A model generated the notes under the pieces. The model ran no database searches. It saw only the letters and a list, made by a program, of their open reading frames with translations, and had not been told where the DNA came from. The translations under genes were made by a program, and so were the position numbers. A stretch of DNA of 58,187 nt, from assembly GCA_017477185.1 (NCBI GenBank), contig JAFUXF010000014.1:1-58187 (forward strand). The letters are read 5' to 3'. Positions 17,525 through 25,419 of the stretch are shown one piece after another. Within the stretch, counting starts at the first letter, position 1, and the number at the start of each line of letters is the position of its first letter. Source of the stretch: Alphaproteobacteria bacterium. GTDB taxonomy: Bacteria; Pseudomonadota; Alphaproteobacteria; RF32; CAG-239.

Positions 17525-19252
17525 GTGAAAAAGATTTTATTTATCATATGCTGTTGTTTGTATTGTGCTTCAGCGCACAGTGCTTATCATTTGTTTGGTA
17601 AAGATGTGCAAACCAAAGTACAAAAAGTTGTTCAAGTTTCAAACAGCGATTTAAGATTATATCGCAAAATTTTTAGAAATATTGAGAAGGAAAATATCAA
17701 TTTGGCGCAGAAACAGCTTGAGGATATTGATAATTCTGTTTTGATGGGACATGTGTTAGCGCAAATTTATCTTTCAAAAACCTACAAATCTTCTCCAACG
17801 GAGTTAAAGCGTTGGTTGGATAAATATCAAGATTTTCCGCAGGCAAGGGCTGTTTATAACTTAGCCGTAGCTAAGGCTGGGCGACAAAATGTTAAAAATC
17901 CGTGGGGGGAAAAGTATCCTCTGATCTATTCGCCATACTCATGGTTTAATAATCAATATGAGCATTTATCAGAAGAAAATCGTAAATATGTCCGGCGACA
18001 AGTTAGTGATTTCAGGCGCTATATTAACAAGGGTAAGACAAAGGCGGCACGTTCTATTCTTGAAAATCATAAGTTTAGAATGACGATTCCGGATAAAGAA
18101 TATGATGCGATGTCGGTTACGCTGGCGATGATTTATCTCTTTGATAATGAAGATAAATTAGCTTGGCAATGGACACAAAAGGCGGCAAATCGGAGCCATG
18201 ATTCTTTAGCGTATTGGTTTGGCGGTTTGGCTGCTTGGCGTATGGAAAACTACAAAAATGCAGCCTCTTTTTTTGCTCGATTAGGAAATAAAACCGATTC
18301 AGACGAGTGGTTGGTGGCTGCCGGGAGATACTGGGCATATCGTGCCTATTATCGAGCCGGAAATAAGGCAGAAGCGCAGAAGTGGTTGAAAAAAGCGGCT
18401 GTTTATAAACGTACTTTTTATGGTATGTTAGCGGCCTATCAGATTGGAATTCCTTGGAGTTTCAATTGGAATGGCGCGGCTTTTCTTAATGATTTTAGTA
18501 CTAATGACTATGTTCAGCACCTGTTAGATTCACCGGTTATTCGTCGGACTTTATTGTTGCTGAAAATTGATAATAAAAAATTGGCAGAAAAAGAAATAAG
18601 AGCTGCTTATCGTTATATGTCTCCGCACCAAAAAGAAGCGTTGCTTTTTATTGCACAACAATATGATATGCATGCTGTGGCTATTTTGTTGGCAAATGAT
18701 CTTAAAGATAATGAAAGCGGTCTTTTTTATGATGAAGCGGCTTATCCTGTTCCGAGTTGGAAACCTAAAGACGGATGGAAGGTGGATAGAGCGTTTGTTT
18801 GGGCTTTAGTCCGTCAAGAATCGGCCTTTTCTCCGCAGGCTCAAAGTAGGGCGGGGGCAAAAGGACTGATGCAATTAATGCCGGCAACAGCTTTTCATAT
18901 TAGTAAAAATCCTCAAGTTAAAAATAGAAACAGCACGGCTTTATTCGATACACGCTATAATTTGTCGTTAGGGCAAAAATATGTTACATATTTAGCGGAA
19001 AAGCCGTTTATAGAAAAAAATATGTTTTTTGTGATTACGGCTTATAATGCCGGTCCGGGGAATTTGGTCAAATGGCAGAAGCGTGTTCAATATAATAATG
19101 ATCCGCTGCTTTTTATAGAGGTTATTCCGGCACGAGAGACGCGTATTTATATAGAACGTGTTATGGCTAATTATTGGATGTATGAGGCTCGGTTTGGTCG
19201 GAAATCAAAATCTCTAGAGGCTTTAGTCCGCCGTCAATGGCCAAAGCTATAA
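17525..19252 (+). CDS. soluble lytic murein transglycosylase (Slt-type)
   Basis: The enzyme cleaves the MurNAc-GlcNAc bond, producing 1,6-anhydro-muropeptides. The N-terminal two thirds are helical repeats, as in the Slt70 superhelix. The C-terminal catalytic domain has VRQESAFSPQAQSRAGAKGL with the catalytic Glu, LMQLMPATA, and ITAYNAGPGNLVKWQ. The GTG at 17525 gives a clean signal peptide (KKILFIICCCLYCASAHS); the frame extends upstream, but without a signal sequence. It likely shares a transcript with the two secreted proteins before it. Its products are the substrate pool for AnmK at 2047. Confidence 0.92.
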   Translation: MKKILFIICCCLYCASAHSAYHLFGKDVQTKVQKVVQVSNSDLRLYRKIFRNIEKENINLAQKQLEDIDNSVLMGHVLAQIYLSKTYKSSPTELKRWLDKYQDFPQARAVYNLAVAKAGRQNVKNPWGEKYPLIYSPYSWFNNQYEHLSEENRKYVRRQVSDFRRYINKGKTKAARSILENHKFRMTIPDKEYDAMSVTLAMIYLFDNEDKLAWQWTQKAANRSHDSLAYWFGGLAAWRMENYKNAASFFARLGNKTDSDEWLVAAGRYWAYRAYYRAGNKAEAQKWLKKAAVYKRTFYGMLAAYQIGIPWSFNWNGAAFLNDFSTNDYVQHLLDSPVIRRTLLLLKIDNKKLAEKEIRAAYRYMSPHQKEALLFIAQQYDMHAVAILLANDLKDNESGLFYDEAAYPVPSWKPKDGWKVDRAFVWALVRQESAFSPQAQSRAGAKGLMQLMPATAFHISKNPQVKNRNSTALFDTRYNLSLGQKYVTYLAEKPFIEKNMFFVITAYNAGPGNLVKWQKRVQYNNDPLLFIEVIPARETRIYIERVMANYWMYEARFGRKSKSLEALVRRQWPKL

Positions 19253-19323
19253 AAAAGAGTATAATAGATTTTCGGCGCATTCTTACCACGATAGAGGTCT
19301 TATATTCTTTTATCTTTATCTGT

Positions 19324-20172
19324 TTAAGATTGCGTTTTTTCTTTGATTAGTGTTTCTGTTTCAGGCTCTGCTTCATCTGAGGTTTCTGTTAAAATATTTT
19401 TTAATTGATTTTCATTATATTCTAAATATTGTTGTTTGGTAATATAGCCTTTTTTATCGGAATCAATTAAGTCGAACATATTTTGATAATCTTCTTCGGT
19501 GAAACGGAGTTCTTTGTTGTTTGGATGATTATACATATAAGAAGTATACTCTTTTTTGGTTACTTGATTATTATCATTTTTATCCATTTCGGCGAATTCT
19601 TCTTTATTGATGGTTCCACCTATGTTTGAAATGAGATTGTTGGTATATTCTTGAGGATTTTTATTGATTTCCTCTATTTTTTTTGTGGCTTCTTGTAATT
19701 TTGCCATGCTTTCTTCTATTGAAGGCATGGATTGCATGAATGATGACATTTCATCATCGGTGATTTGACCGTCACCATTTTTATCCATTTTATTCATTTG
19801 CATCTCAAGCCCTAAATTTTCAACGTATGAAATATAGCCTTGAGCTTCTTCCGGATTCATATAATCATCTTTGTCTTTATCATAAGTATCAAAAGCTGAA
19901 TCGATTTTTTGAGTAAGCTCTACAAGTTCGGATTGTGAGAAAAAAGGAAATGACTTAAGGGCTTCTTGAGAGCCGGAACCGGAACATTCTCGACGTGATA
20001 ATTTACCATTGCCATCAATATCCAGAAGTTCGAATCCGTTTTGAATTTTTTCATGGGTTTTAAGGAGAGCTTGTTCTTTTATGGTTGCAACATCCATACT
20101 AAAAGTATCATTAGCCGCACTCTGGCTAATGATACTTAATGTTGCTAAGAATGTGTATGGCAATATTTTCAT
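19324..20172 (-). CDS. secreted five-EF-hand calcium-binding protein
   Basis: A signal peptide (MKILPYTFLATLSIISQSAA) is followed by five EF-hand loops: DIDGNGKLSRRE, DKDKDDYMNPEE, DKNGDGQITDDE, DKNDNNQVTKKE and DSDKKGYITKQQ. All have acidic residues at positions 1, 3 or 5 and most end in Glu. The start overlaps the mlaC stop by one base (TAATG), so it is translationally coupled to mlaC. A periplasmic calcium-dependent partner of the Mla lipid pathway is a possible but unproven role. Confidence 0.85.
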   Translation of the reverse strand: MKILPYTFLATLSIISQSAANDTFSMDVATIKEQALLKTHEKIQNGFELLDIDGNGKLSRRECSGSGSQEALKSFPFFSQSELVELTQKIDSAFDTYDKDKDDYMNPEEAQGYISYVENLGLEMQMNKMDKNGDGQITDDEMSSFMQSMPSIEESMAKLQEATKKIEEINKNPQEYTNNLISNIGGTINKEEFAEMDKNDNNQVTKKEYTSYMYNHPNNKELRFTEEDYQNMFDLIDSDKKGYITKQQYLEYNENQLKNILTETSDEAEPETETLIKEKTQS

Positions 20173-20771
20173 TATTTTAATTTGGTTTTGAGGTTAGAAA
20201 TTAAAGCATCAACACTACCGCCGTTGTTTTTGATGTAAGCGGTATATTCATTTCTATTAGCCATGGTGAGGCTGACCTTTTCTATAATGATGTCAATGAT
20301 TTTGAAGGAGCTACCGGTTTGTTTAACCCGCCAAACAACAGTCGCCGGTTCACCTTGTTCCATCGGGACAACCGTGTTTACAAAAATCTGACCTTCAGAA
20401 TTAGAAGGGGTTGTGCCTTTGAAGATAAAACTCTTACCCTTAAACTCATCAAAACGTTCGGACCATACTTTGGTGTTTAATTCACGATAAGTATTGATGA
20501 AGCTTGTCTTTTGTTGAGGTGTCGCTGTTCTCCAATAACGCCCTAATACATATTTGCCGATAAAATCCAAATCTAAAGCGTCATTGAATAATTTTTTGAA
20601 ACGTGTTTGCTTCTCTGCTTTGGAGATGTTTGCGTTGATAATTTGTTCAATACCTTCATCTGTCATTTTCTGTACGAATTTTTCAGCACCGGCGGCATCA
20701 ACGTCAGCACGGGCAGAATGAACATTCAGGCACAGAATTGCAAATAATACAGCAAATATTGTTTTTTTCAT
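20172..20771 (-). CDS. mlaC: MlaC-like periplasmic phospholipid-binding protein
   Basis: MlaC shuttles phospholipids between MlaA at the outer membrane and the MlaFEDB ABC transporter. A signal peptide ends near SARA-D. Family features include KLFNDALDLDFIGKYVLGRYWRTA, TYRELNTKVWSERFDEF and VVWRVKQTGSSFKIIDIIIE. At 199 residues it is family length. It lies between mlaA (27-bp gap) and the EF-hand gene. The inner-membrane transporter genes are not in the window. Confidence 0.92.
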   Translation of the reverse strand: MKKTIFAVLFAILCLNVHSARADVDAAGAEKFVQKMTDEGIEQIINANISKAEKQTRFKKLFNDALDLDFIGKYVLGRYWRTATPQQKTSFINTYRELNTKVWSERFDEFKGKSFIFKGTTPSNSEGQIFVNTVVPMEQGEPATVVWRVKQTGSSFKIIDIIIEKVSLTMANRNEYTAYIKNNGGSVDALISNLKTKLK

Positions 20772-20798
20772 TTTACAGGCTCCTTTATAAGTTAAGGT

Positions 20799-21548
20799 TT
20801 AGTAGTCTTCATCTTCATCATCCATGCCAAAATCGTAACTAATCGAATCGGAATCAGCTTTTCCATGACGATTTTGCATATAAGCAGATTTCATTGTCTC
20901 ATAAAAATCAACTGAATTGCGCTCTAAATCATCTAGCATATCCATACCTGCTTCGTACTGAGAAATTGCGTTGATGACCATATAAGGATAATAAATTTTA
21001 GCTTGAATATTGGCATCATTATTTGTTGCCCAATAAACGGGATTAACCAACGAATCGCCAACCAGACCGGCTGTGGCGCGAGGTGTACTCGGCCCGACAA
21101 ACGGCAACATAATAAATGGTCCATCAGCAACACCCCAGGTGGCTAAAGTGGCATCAAATCCGGTTTTTTCTCGTGGTAAATTCCATCCTAATCCGGCAAC
21201 ATCGTAGGTTCCGGCAATACCAAGAGTTGAGTTTACTGCAAAACGAGCAATATCTTTTCCTGATTGAACCGGCTCACCTTGAAGTATATGATTTATTGCA
21301 AAAATAGGTTCTTTAATGTTCATTAAAGCATTGCTGATGCGCTCCCGAGCGTAGGGAGTCGTAATTTTACGATATCCCTTGGTAACGGGTTTCAGAATGT
21401 ATTTTTGAAATTCGGTATTGAAATTATACACAGCACGATTATAGGTTTCTAAAGCTGAAGTATCATTTGTTGAGTTTGTTGAAGAACAGGCTGCAGTCAT
21501 TAATGATAAAGCCGACAAACAAGCATAAAGACGGAATTTATTAAACAC
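20799..21548 (-). CDS. mlaA: MlaA/VacJ outer-membrane lipoprotein
   Basis: MlaA removes mislocalised phospholipids from the outer leaflet of the outer membrane and passes them to MlaC. The lipoprotein signal ends LMTAACSS with the acceptor Cys at residue 21. The family core is clear: NRAVYNFNTEFQKYILKPV, GRFAVNST-type text (DIARFAVNSTLGIAGTYDVA), TLATWGVADGPFIMLPFVGP and DSLVNPVYW. The start codon is GTG (21548-21546) after an AAAGGA Shine-Dalgarno. It is the first gene of mlaA-mlaC-EF-hand. Confidence 0.95.
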   Translation of the reverse strand: MFNKFRLYACLSALSLMTAACSSTNSTNDTSALETYNRAVYNFNTEFQKYILKPVTKGYRKITTPYARERISNALMNIKEPIFAINHILQGEPVQSGKDIARFAVNSTLGIAGTYDVAGLGWNLPREKTGFDATLATWGVADGPFIMLPFVGPSTPRATAGLVGDSLVNPVYWATNNDANIQAKIYYPYMVINAISQYEAGMDMLDDLERNSVDFYETMKSAYMQNRHGKADSDSISYDFGMDDEDEDY

Positions 21549-21670
21549 AGAGAAATCCTTTCTTACTTATAAAACTTTGTTTAATATAGCATTATTTTTG
21601 TGTAAATCAACAAATTTTATCAATCTTTGAAATTTTTATTTATTGTTACAAATCAGAAATGTTTTGTGTT

Positions 21671-21698
21671 TTGCAAAAGGAATTTTTTTTGCTATTAT
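21671..21698 (+). promoter_or_regulatory. candidate sigma-70 promoter for the DegT-type aminotransferase
   Basis: TTGCAA and TATTAT are separated by 16 bp, 33 bp before the start codon. Confidence 0.5.
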
Positions 21699-21731
21699 CC
21701 GTCTTAGTTTAATTTTTAAGAGGATAATAAA

Positions 21732-22892
21732 ATGACTACAAAACCTGCAAAACCTATTAATTTATTTGATTGTGCAACTTCTCAAAAAGTTATCGGACAA
21801 GAAAATTTTTTGAATGCTTTTAAGACAATTTTGAACCACGGTGGTTATGCTCAAGGTCCTGAAACCAAGGAGTTGGATGCAAAATTAGCCGCTTATTCAA
21901 GTGTTAAAAATTGCTCAACTTGCGGTTCCGGTACTGATGCATTAACTTTAGCGTTGATGGCATGGGGAGTTAAAGCAGGAGATGCTGTATTCGTTTCTTC
22001 TTTTACATTTGTTGCTTCTGCTGAGGCTCCGGTTTTATTGGGAGCTACACCTATTTTTGTTGATTCTGATCCGAATACATATAATATGGATCCGAAAGAT
22101 TTGGAACGCGCTATTCAAGAGGTTAAAGCTGAAGGAAAATTAAATTTGAAAGCTGTTATTCCGGTCGATATTTTTGGTTCTCCGTGCGATTATGATGCTA
22201 TTATTGAAATCGCTCATAAAAATGGTATGAAAGTTTTAGCAGACTCTTGCCAAGGGTACGGTTCTGTTTATAAAGGCAAAAATGCCGGTTCTATTGCAGA
22301 TATGACCGCAACCTCTTTTTACCCAACAAAGCCGTTGGCTTGTTATGGTGACGGTGGTGCCGTATTCTCTAAGACAGATGAGGAGAATGCGCTTGTTCAA
22401 TCTTGCCGTGTTCATGGTATGAGCCCAGAAGATCATTATGACAATGTTCGTTTGGGTATGACTGGTCGTATGAATACTTTCCAAGCTGCGGTTTTGTTAC
22501 AAAAATTGAAAGTTTTTGATCAAGAATTGAAAGATCGTTACCGCGTTGCCAGCCGTTATGATAACGAATTAAGCAGCTACTATAATAAGCAACAAATTTT
22601 GCCAAACTGCAAATCTGCTTATGCTTTATACACCATTAATTGTGCTGATCGTGATGAATTGATGGCGTATTTGAAAGAAAACGGTATTCCTTGCGGTGCT
22701 TATTATCCGCGTCCGGTTCATACTCAAACTGCTTATGCAAAATGGAATACACGCAAGCTTCCTGTTTGTGAGAAATTGTCCAAGACAGTTCTTTCTATCC
22801 CGATGACTCCTTATTTGGATAATGAAGATTTGGATTATGTTATCTCTAAGATGAATGAATTTGCTGCCGAAAAAATGAAAAAAGCGGCATAG
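21732..22892 (+). CDS. DegT/DnrJ/EryC1/StrS-family PLP aminotransferase
   Basis: The protein transfers an amino group to a nucleotide-linked keto-sugar in the synthesis of surface glycans or modified sugars. At 386 residues it is family length. The PLP-binding region includes TCGSGTDALTLALMAWG and ADSCQGYGSVYKGKNAG, and the Schiff-base Lys is about residue 200 in SFYPTKPLACYGDGG. The active-site NVRLGMTGRMNTFQAAVLL follows. An AGAGGA Shine-Dalgarno precedes the ATG. It stands alone with its own promoter and terminator; flagellin glycosylation or polysaccharide synthesis are both possible. Confidence 0.92.
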   Translation: MTTKPAKPINLFDCATSQKVIGQENFLNAFKTILNHGGYAQGPETKELDAKLAAYSSVKNCSTCGSGTDALTLALMAWGVKAGDAVFVSSFTFVASAEAPVLLGATPIFVDSDPNTYNMDPKDLERAIQEVKAEGKLNLKAVIPVDIFGSPCDYDAIIEIAHKNGMKVLADSCQGYGSVYKGKNAGSIADMTATSFYPTKPLACYGDGGAVFSKTDEENALVQSCRVHGMSPEDHYDNVRLGMTGRMNTFQAAVLLQKLKVFDQELKDRYRVASRYDNELSSYYNKQQILPNCKSAYALYTINCADRDELMAYLKENGIPCGAYYPRPVHTQTAYAKWNTRKLPVCEKLSKTVLSIPMTPYLDNEDLDYVISKMNEFAAEKMKKAA

Positions 22893-22912
22893 TTAACGAA
22901 ATTGTGTGAGTA

Positions 22913-22947
22913 AAAATACTCTCGGCAATTGTCGAGAGTATTTTTTT
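22913..22947 (+). terminator. terminator of the aminotransferase gene
   Basis: The stem AATACTCTCG/CGAGAGTATT is followed by seven T. Confidence 0.92.
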
Positions 22948-23019
22948 GTTGATTTTAACGTAAAATCAACATACATTGCAAATGTTGTTTTTTTATTATT
23001 AATTTAAAAGTATATTATT

Positions 23020-23547
23020 ATGGATGAGATGCTAAGAAAGATTCTGGGACAGCAGGTGCAACTCCCTGATTTACAAAAATCAAATGTTTCAAAATTATTT
23101 GTGCTGAATAAAGCAAATCTTTCTCGAATTCAGCCGGGGATGTATTGGTATGATGACAACACTGTTTCTCAGGTGTTGAAATCGGAAAAAAAGTTAAAAT
23201 CTATAGTGCTTTTTGTCAGAGATAATGTTATCTATGGTGATAGTTTTATGCAGCGTTATATGTTAGGTTTTAAGACCGTTGATTTTTTTAAGCAGGTTTT
23301 GGCGCAACAGCCTGAGGTTTATTATCCACAAGAGACGGATTTACAAAGTGTTTATGGCTCATTGGATAAGATTAATGCATCCTGCAAAAAGGTTCAAAAA
23401 CTAAAATGGAGTAAGGAAATCTATTTGGCAGAACCGGTTTCGGAGCAGAAGTTGTGTTGGGTTGATATGTTTGATGGTGGACAAGGTCAAATGTCAAATC
23501 AATCCGGAGCGTATTTTCGCCCTCTGATTACTTATAAAGTAAAATGA
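23020..23547 (+). CDS. uncharacterised 175-residue protein
   Basis: No family is recognised. The protein lacks a signal peptide. Its order of short strands (GMYWYDDNTVSQVL, SIVLFVRDNVIYG, LCWVDMFDGGQGQMSN) and its aromatic C terminus suggest a small beta-rich domain. There is no Shine-Dalgarno; instead the leader has TTATTATTAA 17 nt before the ATG, as in five other unknown genes of this window. A strong bidirectional terminator follows. Function is unknown. Confidence 0.65.
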   Translation: MDEMLRKILGQQVQLPDLQKSNVSKLFVLNKANLSRIQPGMYWYDDNTVSQVLKSEKKLKSIVLFVRDNVIYGDSFMQRYMLGFKTVDFFKQVLAQQPEVYYPQETDLQSVYGSLDKINASCKKVQKLKWSKEIYLAEPVSEQKLCWVDMFDGGQGQMSNQSGAYFRPLITYKVK

Positions 23548-23550
23548 AAA

Positions 23551-23582
23551 AAAACTCTGAGAAAATCTCAGAGTTTTTTTTT
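23551..23582. terminator. bidirectional terminator
   Basis: The stem AAACTCTGAG/CTCAGAGTTT is flanked by A- and T-runs. It serves 23020-23547 and the convergent ibrB-like unit. Confidence 0.92.
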
Positions 23583-24103
23583 TATGCTTCCCAACTGCGA
23601 GAAAATTCTTCATCTTTGAAAAGAGAGGCGAGCCCCGTAATTTGTTTTAATCTTAAAACCTCATCAGCAGACATACCGATGTTTTTGCAAATCCAAGCAT
23701 CACTTTTCCCCATTTCTACCAATTCTGCCACAATATTACTCATTAAATCAACATTGTGACTACCGCGTGCGCGATTGTGGCGGATGGTTGATGCCATGCG
23801 TTCACCGAGAGATTTATCAATGATGACGATTGGTAATAACCCTTTTTCTCTTTCATAAATACGTTTGCTTGTTTTCATAATTGTATAGCGGTGGAAACCA
23901 TCGACGATAATATATTCATCATTTTCTTTGTCATAATAGCATACGACAGGTTGGGTATATCCGTCTTCCCAAATGGATAACTCCAAGAGTTTTAACTCAG
24001 GAGGGGCAACACGATTGGGGTTATATTCATTGGCTTTAATTTTTTCAATTGGAACAGCCTTGACATTATAAACGGGACTTAAAAATTTTTGCTGATCTTC
24101 CAT
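23582..24103 (-). CDS. IbrB-like ParB/sulfiredoxin-fold protein
   Basis: The N-terminal half has the ParB-N (ParB/Srx) pattern: VPIEKIKANEYNPNRV, ELSIWEDGYTQPVV and the GFHRYTIM box around residue 70 (family GxRRxxA). The C-terminal part, IVAELVEMGKSDAWICKNIG, looks like a helix-turn-helix. This layout matches IbrB, which in pathogenic Escherichia coli works with IbrA. It is the last gene of a three-gene unit, 11 bp after the IbrA-like gene, with an AAAGGA Shine-Dalgarno. Nuclease or nucleotide-binding activity is not established here. Confidence 0.8.
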   Translation of the reverse strand: MEDQQKFLSPVYNVKAVPIEKIKANEYNPNRVAPPELKLLELSIWEDGYTQPVVCYYDKENDEYIIVDGFHRYTIMKTSKRIYEREKGLLPIVIIDKSLGERMASTIRHNRARGSHNVDLMSNIVAELVEMGKSDAWICKNIGMSADEVLRLKQITGLASLFKDEEFSRSWEA

Positions 24104-24114
24104 ATTCTTATCCT

Positions 24115-25419
24115 TTATAAATTTTTGTATTTTTCAATTAAAATGCGTTCACGTTCAGTTTGTTTTTTTGTTTGGGCAAATCCCATGTGTTTGCACAGGT
24201 GATCATTTTTCAGAATACAGATAGCCATACGTTTCCAAGAAGGAATGTCTATTGTGGATTTAATATCGTCTGTGTCATCAGGAGTTCCTAAAAAAATAAT
24301 TTTATCCTTATCGGAATGATAGTTGCTCTTACCATTGTTGCGAATATGATAATTACAGGATTCTAATTCTTTAATTGCGGCCTCATTGACAACACCGCCA
24401 TGTTTCCACCAGAAACGAATCGATGTTTTAAATTTTTTAATGTAATTTTCACGCACATCATCTGGGAGCGTTGCTAATAAAAATTTAACATATGATCGCC
24501 AGGTGTGCCCCGGAGGAAGTTCAAATCGTCGACTGCCAAGTATTTTGGTATTGCCGTAAATAGCCCCAAAATTTGCCCCTTGAACACGAGCGACAACTTT
24601 AACCCAAGTTTTGGGATCTAAAATTCGATATAGATTTAGATGTTCTTTTGCACTTTCATGATATGGGCTGGCAACGCGCATTTGATGAATGGAAAGGCCT
24701 GCTTTGTAGAACAAGTCATAAATTTTATTATATTCATACTCAAATTTACCATTTGCAATCCATACGTCTTTTGTTGTCCAGTCATAGAGCGGGTAAGCAT
24801 TGTAAAAATCTTTACCAAGTTTTGTTGTCCACTTACCTTTGCCAAAAGTTTTTTTGCGCTCGTTCGTATATGCACGATAACGATTAAGAGACTCGTCTGC
24901 GCGAATACCTAACAGACAAACAGTTTTTCCTTTATGTTGACGTGCGTACCAGAAGCCGAATTCGTGGTAAAAGTCTTCTTGCGCCATTTTGTATTTATAA
25001 AAATCAAAGTGATGGTTATATAAATTGATGATGAAAGGGTGTTTAGGCATTGGGCGCACCCATTCGTCTTCTGTTTTTTCGTCATCCCACGGATACCAAT
25101 ACATTTGAAAATTACTGACAGCACATCTTGATCCCATAGGAATACAGCACCAATAAGGTTCAATGTCATCTAAATTGTTGAGAAACATGGATTCAACATA
25201 ATCAGTTGTTGCTTGATATTGCGCTTCGAAGTCTTGATGAAATACACCAATCTTGCGGTTTATATTATGTTTTCTTTTATAATCCAAAACCATGTTTAAG
25301 AGCAGACCGCTATCTTTGCCGCCCGAAAAAGAAATATAGATGTTATCAAAATTATCAAACAGGTATTTTAAGCGTTCTTGTAAAGCATCGTATACGTTTA
25401 TATCAAGATATTTTTTCAA
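24115..25419 (-). CDS. IbrA-like PAPS-reductase/PP-loop ATPase family protein
   Basis: The protein belongs to the phosphoadenosine phosphosulfate reductase-like PP-loop group. The ATP-binding SGGKDSGLLLNMVLDY motif lies around residues 32-47, and FHQDFEAQYQATTDYVE follows as in that family. A C-terminal domain of about 200 residues matches the style of IbrA (DUF3440). The start codon is TTG: TTGA overlaps the TGA stop of the upstream gene by four bases, so translation is coupled. Related PP-loop proteins act in sulfur transfer, including DNA phosphorothioation (DndC), but no DNA-modification partner is seen here. Confidence 0.82.
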   Translation of the reverse strand: MKKYLDINVYDALQERLKYLFDNFDNIYISFSGGKDSGLLLNMVLDYKRKHNINRKIGVFHQDFEAQYQATTDYVESMFLNNLDDIEPYWCCIPMGSRCAVSNFQMYWYPWDDEKTEDEWVRPMPKHPFIINLYNHHFDFYKYKMAQEDFYHEFGFWYARQHKGKTVCLLGIRADESLNRYRAYTNERKKTFGKGKWTTKLGKDFYNAYPLYDWTTKDVWIANGKFEYEYNKIYDLFYKAGLSIHQMRVASPYHESAKEHLNLYRILDPKTWVKVVARVQGANFGAIYGNTKILGSRRFELPPGHTWRSYVKFLLATLPDDVRENYIKKFKTSIRFWWKHGGVVNEAAIKELESCNYHIRNNGKSNYHSDKDKIIFLGTPDDTDDIKSTIDIPSWKRMAICILKNDHLCKHMGFAQTKKQTERERILIEKYKNL

